Of a DNA stretch of 14,836 nucleotides, positions 8,040 to 14,836 are shown one piece after another. Made by a program: the position numbers and the translations under genes. The notes below the pieces were generated by a model. The model saw only the letters and a program-made list of their open reading frames with translations. It made no database searches and was not told the origin of the DNA. The stretch comes from Acidithiobacillus montserratensis (GTDB lineage Bacteria; Pseudomonadota; Gammaproteobacteria; Acidithiobacillales; Acidithiobacillaceae), in NCBI RefSeq assembly GCF_018853465.1, contig NZ_JABBOU010000019.1, positions 1-14,836 on the forward strand, written 5' to 3'. The first letter of the stretch is position 1. Each line of letters begins with the position of its first letter.

Positions 8040-8558
8040 ATCGCGACAGAGAAAGAAGTCAGTATCAATCGGGAAATTACCGCAGCGCGGGTTCGGTTGA
8101 TAGGTGTAGAGGGTGAGCAAATGGGGGTGGTTTCCTTTATGGAAGCCTTAGCAGCCGCAGAAGAAGCGGATCTGGATCTGGTTGAGATCGCCCCCCAGGC
8201 GGAACCACCCGTTTGCAGGATCATGGATTACGGCAAGTTTCGTTTTCAGGAAAGCAAACGCCAGCATGAAGCGAAACGGCGGCAGAAGCAGACGCAGGTA
8301 AAGGAGATCAAATTCCGTCCCCGTACGGATGATGCCGATTACCAGATCAAGCTCCGTAATATCATGCGCTTTATTGATGATGGGGACCGGGCAAAAATCA
8401 CCCTGCGCTTTCGTGGCCGTGAGATGTCGCATCCGGAGTTGGGTATGGAATTGCTCAATCGGGTGGAAAAGGATTTAGCAGAAGTCGGGGTGGTTGAACA
8501 GCGGCCACGCATGGAGGGACGGCAAATGGTGATGATTGTCGCCCCACGGAAAAAATAG
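8040..8558 (+). CDS. infC: translation initiation factor IF-3, rare AUC start codon
   Basis: IF3 binds the 30S subunit, prevents premature 50S joining and proofreads the start codon. Reading from ATC at 8040 gives 172 residues. The N-domain begins at INREI (residues 9-13) and includes [15 protein letters not shown] lysine/arginine-rich linker follows, and the C-domain starts at about VKEIKFRP and contains [17 protein letters not shown]. The length fits the family (about 175-180). No ATG occurs in frame until residue 28, well inside the conserved N-domain, and a TTG at 8097 would also cut into it. A TTG far upstream at 7953 would add a tail inside thrS with no ribosome site. Non-AUG starts (AUU, AUC, AUA) are known for infC in many bacteria and underlie autorepression, because IF3 discriminates against them. 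rpmI follows after 9 bases. Confidence 0.93.
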   Translation: MATEKEVSINREITAARVRLIGVEGEQMGVVSFMEALAAAEEADLDLVEIAPQAEPPVCRIMDYGKFRFQESKRQHEAKRRQKQTQVKEIKFRPRTDDADYQIKLRNIMRFIDDGDRAKITLRFRGREMSHPELGMELLNRVEKDLAEVGVVEQRPRMEGRQMVMIVAPRKK

Positions 8559-8567
8559 GAGAACATC

Positions 8568-8765
8568 GTGCCAAAAATGAAGAGCAATCGCGGAGCGGCC
8601 AAGCGTTTCAAACGCACCGGTTCCGGCAAGTTTAAGCATCGTCAGGCTTTTTTGAACCATATCCTGACCAAGAAAACCACCAAGCGGAAGCGTCATCTGC
8701 GTCATACCTTGGTGACCTCGGGAAGCGATCAGGCCGCCCTGCGGCGCATGCTTCCCTACGCTTGA
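8568..8765 (+). CDS. rpmI: 50S ribosomal protein bL35
   Basis: This is a 65-residue, very basic protein with the bL35 signature: [20 protein letters not shown] at the start, then [11 protein letters not shown]. The length equals E. coli bL35 (65). It starts at GTG (8568), preceded by AGGAGAA (8557-8563), which overlaps the infC stop. It is part of the large subunit and is encoded between infC and rplT as in most bacteria. In E. coli this cistron is repressed together with rplT by L20 acting on the mRNA. The gap here is too short to show such an operator, so that control cannot be confirmed. Confidence 0.97.
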   Translation: MPKMKSNRGAAKRFKRTGSGKFKHRQAFLNHILTKKTTKRKRHLRHTLVTSGSDQAALRRMLPYA

Positions 8766-8783
8766 TGACAGAGGAATCGTAAC

Positions 8784-10186
<1,403 letters not shown>

Positions 10187-10198
10187 GAGCAGCAGCTT

Positions 10199-12595
10199 AT
10201 GCGTGTAAGTATTCAATGGCTTCGTGAATTATTGGATGTTTCCTGGGATACGGCTGACATCGCTCAGCGTTTGACCATGGGCGGCATTGAAGTCGAAGCC
10301 ATTGAACCGGCTGCTGTTCCTTTTCAGGGGGTCGTGGTCGGCTTCGTGAAAAGCGTCATGCTCCATCCCGAAGCCGACAAACTCCGCATAGCCCAGGTCG
10401 ATGCCGGTGATGGCGCATTGCGCAGCATTGTCTGTGGTGCCGCCAATCTGGCAGAGGGGCAGAAAGTGCCCTTGGCTTTGCCCGGGGCGGTATTGCCGGG
10501 TGATAAGAAAATCAATATTTCCGAACTGCGTGGGGTGCGTTCCGAGGGCATGCTCTGCGCCGCCGCTGAGCTGGGTCTGGACGATGGCAGCAGTGGTCTG
10601 CTGATGCTCGATGCCGATGCTCCGCTGGGTCAGGATCTGCGCGCCTACCTGCAGTTAGAAGATGAGATTCTGAGTCTGGGCATTACCCCGAATCGTGGAG
10701 ATGCCTTGTCCATGCTGGGGGTGGCTCGGGATCTGTATGCTCTGGGTGCCGAACAACTGCAAACCCCGGCTGTTTTGTCTGCGTCCGCCGTTGAGTGGAG
10801 CCAACTGGATGCTGCGCAAACAGCGCGAGAAGGCGATTATTCTGTGGGAGTGGATGCGGCCGCCCGCACTGTCTGTCCCAGTTATACGGCGCTGTGGATA
10901 GACGGGGTTCCCGAGCGCTTGCCGGATCATCTGCGCGAGCGCTTGCGGCGCATGGGACAGCGCTGTATCCACCCGGTGGTGGACTTGTTGAACCTGTGGA
11001 TGTTTGAGACCGGTCAGCCCCTGCACGCCTTTGATGCGGACAAGGTGCATGGTGGTCTGTGTGTGCGTTGGGCGCAAGCCGGCGAAGTGCTGGATGCCCT
11101 GGATGGTCGGGATCTGACTCTGGAGCCGGACATGCTGGTTATTGCCGATGCGCAAGGACCGGTGGCATTGGCGGGCATTATCGGTGGACGGCGGACCAGT
11201 GTGACCGATGCCACCCGTTCGATTATTCTTGAAGCCGCCTTTTTCCAGCCCAAAGCGATTCAGGGGCGGGCCCGGCGCCTGTCGTTGCAGACCGATGCCG
11301 CCATGCGCTATGAAAGGGGTGTCGATTATCAGCTCGCTCCCCGGCTGGCCCAGGGCGTGCTGGCACAGATGGCTACACTTGCCCCGGTACAGTTGCGCAG
11401 TGCCCGCGCCTTTACCTTACAGGGTAGTCTGCCGCTTCCCGCAGAAATCATCTTGCGCCAGCAGCGCCTCCAGCGGGTCATGGGGATGCCTTACACTGCG
11501 TCAGAAGTGGAGCGAGTTTTGACCCGCCTGGGGCTGCAGATCCGTGCCGTGCCCGAGGGCTGGCAGGTCAAGGTGCCGAGCCATCGCTTCGATCTGCGTA
11601 TTGAGGCGGATCTGATCGAAGAGGTGGGTCGCATTTACGGTTATGAGCAGTTGCCGGCCCATCGCCCCCGGGGCATCTTGCAAGCCGCAGCCAATTCCTC
11701 CACCGTAGCGCGTAGGATGCGGGATATTCTCCAGGCCCGGGATTATCACGAAGTTATTACCTACAGCTTCATCAGCCAGGAAGCGCAGAAGGACTTCGTC
11801 CCGGAAGCCGACGCCCCGGCATTGCTGAATCCTCTGTCTGCAGATCTGGGGGTCATGCGTGCCAGCCTCTGGCCGGGCTTGTTGCAGACCCTGCAATTCA
11901 ACGCGAAGCGGCAGCAGGAGCGTATCCGGATTTTCGAGATGGGGCGGATATTTTCAGCCGAACGGCAGCGTATGGTGCTGGCGGGCTGCATTGTCGGTAG
12001 TGCCGACCGCGAGAACTGGGCACAGACAGCGCGGGATGTGGATTTTTTTGATCTGAAGGGCGATGTGGCCGCCATGCTGGCCTTATGGCCGCAGACCACG
12101 TTTGAGTTTCGGGCCTTGACCACCGAGGTTGGCCTGCATCCTGGACAGACGGCAGAAATTCTCGTCGCCGGACGTCGGGTCGGTATGCTGGGGGCCTTGC
12201 ATCCAATCCTGGCAGATCGTCATGACCTGGACAAAACCGCGTTATTCTTCTATCTGGACATGGAAATGCTGGAAGATCTGGATAATGTGCGGCATTTCGC
12301 GCCATTGTCGCCCTATCCGGCGTTGAGAAGAGATATGGCGCTGGTGATTCCTAATGCCATTGCGGCTGGCAGCGTTCTGGCCGCCATGCGTCAGGAAGCC
12401 AGCGCCATCGTGCAGGAAATACGGATTTTTGATCGCTATCAGGGAGAACCCCTGCTGGCAGGGACCTACAGTCTGGCTTTTGCTTTCCTTTTGCAGGATC
12501 GCGAGCGCACCCTGACTGAGGTGGATGTACAACAGGAACTGGAGCGGATGCTCACTGCCGTGAAGCAAATCGGCTCCATTGAACTTCGCGCATAG
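10199..12595 (+). CDS. pheT: phenylalanine--tRNA ligase beta subunit
   Basis: This is the beta subunit of PheRS, which provides tRNA recognition and editing of mischarged Tyr-tRNA. The 798 residues match the family (E. coli 795). Regions in order are: the N-terminal B1 segment ([14 protein letters not shown]); an EMAP-type tRNA-binding OB fold (about 40-148); [11 protein letters not shown] (161-171); the B3/B4 editing domain (roughly 210-385, with [25 protein letters not shown]); B5 (about 400-475); the catalytic-like core with [13 protein letters not shown]; and the C-terminal ferredoxin-fold anticodon-binding domain (about 705-797, with [14 protein letters not shown] and IRIFDRYQG). The ATG at 10199 is 12 bases after pheS, with only a weak GAGAGCAG ribosome site, suggesting coupling. 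ihfA starts 10 bases after the stop. Confidence 0.97.
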   Translation: MRVSIQWLRELLDVSWDTADIAQRLTMGGIEVEAIEPAAVPFQGVVVGFVKSVMLHPEADKLRIAQVDAGDGALRSIVCGAANLAEGQKVPLALPGAVLPGDKKINISELRGVRSEGMLCAAAELGLDDGSSGLLMLDADAPLGQDLRAYLQLEDEILSLGITPNRGDALSMLGVARDLYALGAEQLQTPAVLSASAVEWSQLDAAQTAREGDYSVGVDAAARTVCPSYTALWIDGVPERLPDHLRERLRRMGQRCIHPVVDLLNLWMFETGQPLHAFDADKVHGGLCVRWAQAGEVLDALDGRDLTLEPDMLVIADAQGPVALAGIIGGRRTSVTDATRSIILEAAFFQPKAIQGRARRLSLQTDAAMRYERGVDYQLAPRLAQGVLAQMATLAPVQLRSARAFTLQGSLPLPAEIILRQQRLQRVMGMPYTASEVERVLTRLGLQIRAVPEGWQVKVPSHRFDLRIEADLIEEVGRIYGYEQLPAHRPRGILQAAANSSTVARRMRDILQARDYHEVITYSFISQEAQKDFVPEADAPALLNPLSADLGVMRASLWPGLLQTLQFNAKRQQERIRIFEMGRIFSAERQRMVLAGCIVGSADRENWAQTARDVDFFDLKGDVAAMLALWPQTTFEFRALTTEVGLHPGQTAEILVAGRRVGMLGALHPILADRHDLDKTALFFYLDMEMLEDLDNVRHFAPLSPYPALRRDMALVIPNAIAAGSVLAAMRQEASAIVQEIRIFDRYQGEPLLAGTYSLAFAFLLQDRERTLTEVDVQQELERMLTAVKQIGSIELRA

Positions 12596-12605
12596 GGAGA
12601 AAAAA

Positions 12606-12905
12606 GTGGCTGTCACGAAAGCTGAAATTGTGGATATGTTGTTTGAAACCATGGGCCTGAACAAACGGGAAGCCAAAGGTATTGTGGAAGCCCTGTTTGA
12701 TCATATCCGCGAAACCCTGGCCCAGGGCGAAGAAGTGAAACTCTCGGGTTTCGGCAACTTCACCCTGCGTGATAAAAATCCGCGACCAGGACGTAATCCC
12801 AAAACGGGCGTCGAAATCACCATCACCGCCCGGCGGGTGGTGACTTTCCATCCGAGCCAGAAGCTCAAAGCCTACGTCAATGGTAGCGAACCAGACATCG
12901 CCTAA
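12606..12905 (+). CDS. ihfA: integration host factor subunit alpha
   Basis: IHF alpha is the DNA-bending nucleoid protein that pairs with IHF beta. It acts in transcription, replication and site-specific recombination, including that of many tyrosine integrases. The start is GTG at 12606, with GGGAGA (12595-12600) upstream; the product then reads [18 protein letters not shown], the family N-terminus. The 99 residues equal E. coli IhfA. The DNA-contacting arm has RPGRNPKTG (60-68), with intercalating proline P65, and ends with [16 protein letters not shown], diagnostic of the alpha rather than the beta or HU type. It follows pheT, the standard location. The last 26 bases overlap the merR-family gene. 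Confidence 0.96.
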   Translation: MAVTKAEIVDMLFETMGLNKREAKGIVEALFDHIRETLAQGEEVKLSGFGNFTLRDKNPRPGRNPKTGVEITITARRVVTFHPSQKLKAYVNGSEPDIA

Positions 12906-13332
12906 AGGGAAAGCGGGCAAAGAACTCGCCGCGCTGCCGGAAATTCCTGATAAGCAGTATTTCTCCATCAGCGAGGCATCTCTGCTTTGTGGAGTCAAAG
13001 CCCATGTGCTGCGCTACTGGGAGCAGGAGTTCCCGCAACTCAGCCCGCTGAAAAGAAAAGGGAATCGCCGCTATTATCAGCGTCATGACTTGCTTCTGGC
13101 GCGACAAATTCGCAGCCTGCTTTATGGGGAAGGTTACACCATCCACGGCGCACGGGAACGACTCCAGGGTTTGCGCCATGAGACCAGCCCGGGCCACTCG
13201 GTTTCAGCGGCGCAACTGGAGCTGGAAATGGAGGATAATGCCTCTGCCGGGTTTGTGGGATCCGCCAACCGGCTTATCTATCTGCAGACAGAATTAGCGG
13301 CGCTGATCAAAATTTGTGCTGGAAAACATTGA
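12880..13332 (+). CDS. MerR-family transcriptional regulator next to ihfA
   Basis: This is a 150-residue protein with an N-terminal winged helix-turn-helix of the MerR type. The pattern [27 protein letters not shown], then [34 protein letters not shown], covers residues 28-91. The short C-terminal part (about 105-150) lacks the cysteine metal-binding motifs of MerR, CueR or ZntR, so the ligand is unknown. The ATG at 12880 lies inside the end of ihfA (26-base overlap) and no clear ribosome site is seen, so translation probably depends on ihfA. A gene of this type directly after ihfA and before a tRNA-Pro is a common arrangement in beta- and gammaproteobacteria, but its targets are not established to my knowledge. 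Its TGA (13330-13332) lies within the -35 box of the tRNA-Pro promoter. Confidence 0.88.
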   Translation: MVANQTSPKGKAGKELAALPEIPDKQYFSISEASLLCGVKAHVLRYWEQEFPQLSPLKRKGNRRYYQRHDLLLARQIRSLLYGEGYTIHGARERLQGLRHETSPGHSVSAAQLELEMEDNASAGFVGSANRLIYLQTELAALIKICAGKH

Positions 13333-13357
13333 CCCGCTGCCCATGAAGCATTAGAGT
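13329..13357 (+). promoter_or_regulatory. sigma-70-type promoter for tRNA-Pro
   Basis: TTGACC (13329-13334) and TAGAGT (13352-13357) are spaced by 17 bases. The predicted start is near 13364, six bases before the mature tRNA. A GC-rich segment follows the -10 box, as at stable-RNA promoters. The -35 box includes the stop codon of the merR-family gene. It is based on hexamer match and spacing only. Confidence 0.7.
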
Positions 13358-13369
13358 AGCGGCTCTTAA

Positions 13370-13447
<78 letters not shown>

Positions 13448-13459
13448 TAAATCAAAGGG

Positions 13460-14491
13460 TTAGGATGCATCTTCCTGATTTCTTTTTCTACAATCACCGC
13501 CTTTTTCTACAATCCTGCTCAGTGGGGTGATCCGCTCCGCTTCTCTGGCTCTGATATATGCCTCAGTCATATCGCCGCTGGCATGGCCGGCCAGGGCTTG
13601 CGCGTAGTCTCTTCCAGCGACCCGCTTGGCGTCAGTAAGCGCCTTGGCTCGTATGTCATGAAAGTGAATATCCTCCACGCCAGATTTGGCCACAATACGT
13701 CGCCAGGCACTGTTCCAACCGCTCACACTATAGGGTTGCCCATCTCGTGTGCAGAAGAAGTAGAGCGACCCTACCCTGCGGCGCAAACTCCTGGAACGTG
13801 CAACCACCTCGTCCAATGCATTGGTAATGATGAAGTCCATCTTTTTCCCGGTCTTGCCCTGACTGATAAGTAAAGAGTCACCGTTGATATCCGAAAATCG
13901 AAGCCTCATGATATCGCCACGTCGCATGGCGGTGAGGTAGGCGATATCAATGATGCACTGCCACTGGCTATCTGCATGTGACCTGATAAGGTCGAGCTCC
14001 TGGTCAGTGATGTAGCGGTCCCGTGGTTTTTCCTTGTTTCGCCTGACACCTTTGGTTGGATTGTGTTCACACCAGCCCCATCGAATGGCAAAGGAGAAGA
14101 CCGTTGAAAGAAGGGCCATCTCGCGATTGGCTGCAACAGGTGATGGATGCTGGTCCAGATAAGCGGCGATATCCATACCTCTCACCTCGACGATCTGCAT
14201 GTGCCCAAATACGGAGCGCAGCCGCGCGGATTGACGAATGTATTCCTTTCTGGTGGACTCTGCGAGCTTGGATAGCTCCGTACCGATATAGCGATCTATA
14301 GCCTGTCCCATCGTGGAGCCGGAGGCATTATGTCCTTCCATCTCGGCCCACTTGGCAACGGCCTCAGGATAATTATCTGCGAGCCTGGTCCACTGGCGCT
14401 TTCCGGCGACGAGCGTGACGTAATAGTATACCTTGCCTTTCTGGTGCATCCTTGGCGGTAGGTTATGGTGTGACGATCTATGCCGTCCCAT
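13460..14491 (-). CDS. int: tyrosine recombinase / phage-type integrase
   Basis: This is a 343-residue site-specific recombinase, probably responsible for integration at the adjacent tRNA-Pro. Its parts are a basic N-terminal arm-binding region (about 1-55), a core-binding helical domain (about 59-150) and a catalytic domain (about 158-325). The catalytic set is complete: R190 in [13 protein letters not shown]213 in QGKTGKK, H278 and R281 in [13 protein letters not shown]303 in AGHAS, and the nucleophile Y312 in TEAYIRA. The start ATG (14491-14489) has AGGAGA about 10 bases upstream on the minus strand and overlaps the upstream DUF4224 gene by 14 bases. The gene runs towards the tRNA and stops 13 bases from its CCA end. 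Its last codons contain a 14-base repeat read in two different frames. It looks intact, so it is likely functional if transcribed. Confidence 0.95.
   Translation of the reverse strand: MGRHRSSHHNLPPRMHQKGKVYYYVTLVAGKRQWTRLADNYPEAVAKWAEMEGHNASGSTMGQAIDRYIGTELSKLAESTRKEYIRQSARLRSVFGHMQIVEVRGMDIAAYLDQHPSPVAANREMALLSTVFSFAIRWGWCEHNPTKGVRRNKEKPRDRYITDQELDLIRSHADSQWQCIIDIAYLTAMRRGDIMRLRFSDINGDSLLISQGKTGKKMDFIITNALDEVVARSRSLRRRVGSLYFFCTRDGQPYSVSGWNSAWRRIVAKSGVEDIHFHDIRAKALTDAKRVAGRDYAQALAGHASGDMTEAYIRAREAERITPLSRIVEKGGDCRKRNQEDAS
13482..13514. repeat. 14-bp direct repeat pair beside the putative attachment site
   Basis: CTTTTTCTACAATC occurs at 13482-13495 and again at 13501-13514, with no mismatches and a 19-base period. 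The bases between and outside the copies do not match, so it is a repeated word rather than a longer tandem duplication. It lies about 36-68 bases from the tRNA-Pro CCA end. Short direct repeats at this place are often integrase arm-binding sites, but that role is inferred. Confidence 0.7.
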
Positions 14492-14717
14492 GTTGTCGTG
14501 TCTCCTGCTTCAGAACATCCAGTCTCGGCCCATTACGTCTGGGCATTGCCCCTGATCCAACGAGATGACGTTCGACCTCTGCCCAAAGTACCACTGGTCG
14601 CCCGGTTGCCGCCACTTCATGCCTGTAACCATGGTCACATAGCCATCTGACCTGCCCAGGCTTGGTCTTCAGTCCTGTGAGGCTATATAGATCTTCCGGC
14701 GTTAGAAAAGTAGCCAT
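14478..14717 (-). CDS. DUF4224 family small protein upstream of integrase
   Basis: This is a 79-residue protein beginning MATFLTPEDLYSLTGLKTKPGQ, followed by VRWLCDHGYRHEVAATGRPVVLWAEVERHLVG. The pattern F-L-T-P-E-x-L--LTG--K--Q-RWL---G is that of DUF4224, small proteins found next to phage-type integrases. Its size and position suggest a DNA-binding accessory or excisionase-like role, but the function is not established. The start is taken as the ATG at 14717-14715, because the conserved domain begins two residues later. The frame stays open upstream, but that stretch is low-complexity, runs into an IS-like end and is probably not coding. No good ribosome site is seen before this ATG. The stop overlaps the integrase start by 14 bases, so the two genes form one unit. 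Confidence 0.75.
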   Translation of the reverse strand: MATFLTPEDLYSLTGLKTKPGQVRWLCDHGYRHEVAATGRPVVLWAEVERHLVGSGAMPRRNGPRLDVLKQETRQHGTA

Positions 14718-14733
14718 GATTGCGTATTCTGTT

Positions 14734-14768
14734 GATCGTGGGCACCGATTCTGGCGATCGTGGGCACC
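14734..14768. repeat. two perfect 13-bp direct repeats, 22-base period
   Basis: GATCGTGGGCACC is present at 14734-14746 and 14756-14768 without mismatch, separated by nine bases (GATTCTGGC). The 22-base period is about two helical turns, which would place two bound proteins on the same face of the DNA. This fits transposase sites at an IS end. Confidence 0.9.
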
Positions 14769-14797
14769 CCTGGAGAGGGAACATTTTGGTCGTTGTG

Positions 14798-14828
14798 ATT
14801 TTAAGCACGGGTGGTCACGATGGGTCAA
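14798..14828 (-). promoter_or_regulatory. possible outward promoter in the IS-like end, reading towards DUF4224 and int
   Basis: On the minus strand TTGACC (14828-14823) and TAAAAT (14803-14798) are 19 bases apart. The -10 box matches five of six consensus positions, but the spacer is longer than the ideal 17. Transcription would run towards the DUF4224-integrase pair about 75 bases away. It is a weak prediction. Confidence 0.3.
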
Positions 14829-14836
14829 CTTTGGGG

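Larger units (their letters stand above)
14730..14836. mobile_element. terminal part of a probable IS21-family insertion sequence (continues beyond the window)
   Basis: From a TG dinucleotide at 14730 the sequence carries GATCGTGGGCACC twice (14734-14746 and 14756-14768), starting 22 bases apart. A degenerate third copy follows (GATTTTAAGCACG, 14797-14809). A terminal TG with several internal copies of a transposase-binding repeat is the known layout of IS21-family ends. No transposase coding sequence falls within these 107 bases, so the istA/istB genes, if present, lie to the right. The element would end 12 bases before the DUF4224 start codon. The call rests on end architecture only. Confidence 0.55.

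Noticed and set aside
14718..14828. N-terminally extended DUF4224 protein of 116 residues
   Set aside because: The extra part crosses the repeats of the IS-like end, has no family similarity, and the conserved domain begins right after the ATG at 14717.

Overview
The window is a stretch of core chromosome from a proteobacterium, most likely a member of the Acidithiobacillia or a close beta/gamma relative. This is judged from the NuoN-DUF2818 pairing at the end of the complex I operon, the order tRNA-Val, thrS, infC, rpmI, rplT, pheS, pheT, ihfA, merR, tRNA-Pro, moderate-to-high GC, and protein sequences that sit between the Escherichia and Burkholderia types. The genus is an inference. All core genes are intact and tightly packed on the + strand.

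Region 1 (1-5924) is the 3' end of the nuo operon: the C-terminus of nuoJ, then nuoK, nuoL, nuoM and nuoN, which form the membrane proton-pumping arm of NADH:quinone oxidoreductase. It ends with a small DUF2818 membrane protein coupled to nuoN. Genes overlap or lie a few bases apart. Region 2 (5921-6077) is a tRNA-Val(GAC) gene with its own promoter, followed by a strong intrinsic-terminator-like hairpin that lies inside the 5' leader of thrS.

Region 3 (6089-13332) is the translation cluster: threonyl-tRNA synthetase, initiation factor IF3 (apparently started at a rare AUC codon), ribosomal proteins bL35 and bL20, both subunits of phenylalanyl-tRNA synthetase, the DNA-bending protein IHF alpha, and a MerR-type regulator that overlaps ihfA. 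No gap between these genes exceeds about 40 bases, so they look like one co-expressed unit with internal translational coupling. The E. coli-style pheM attenuator has no room here.

Region 4 (13329-13446) is tRNA-Pro(GGG) with a well-formed promoter whose -35 box contains the stop codon of the merR gene. The tRNA-Val promoter has the same arrangement.

Region 5 (13460-14836) is the edge of an integrated element. A tyrosine recombinase gene runs towards the tRNA-Pro 3' end, overlapped at its start by a small DUF4224 protein gene. Just upstream of that, at about 14730, begins DNA with 22-bp-spaced repeats and a terminal TG that looks like the end of an IS21-family insertion sequence. The cargo of the element, its other attachment site and the IS21 transposase genes lie outside the window, so nothing can be said about a new system carried there. 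No CRISPR array, and no gene-free stretch over 300 bases, is present.
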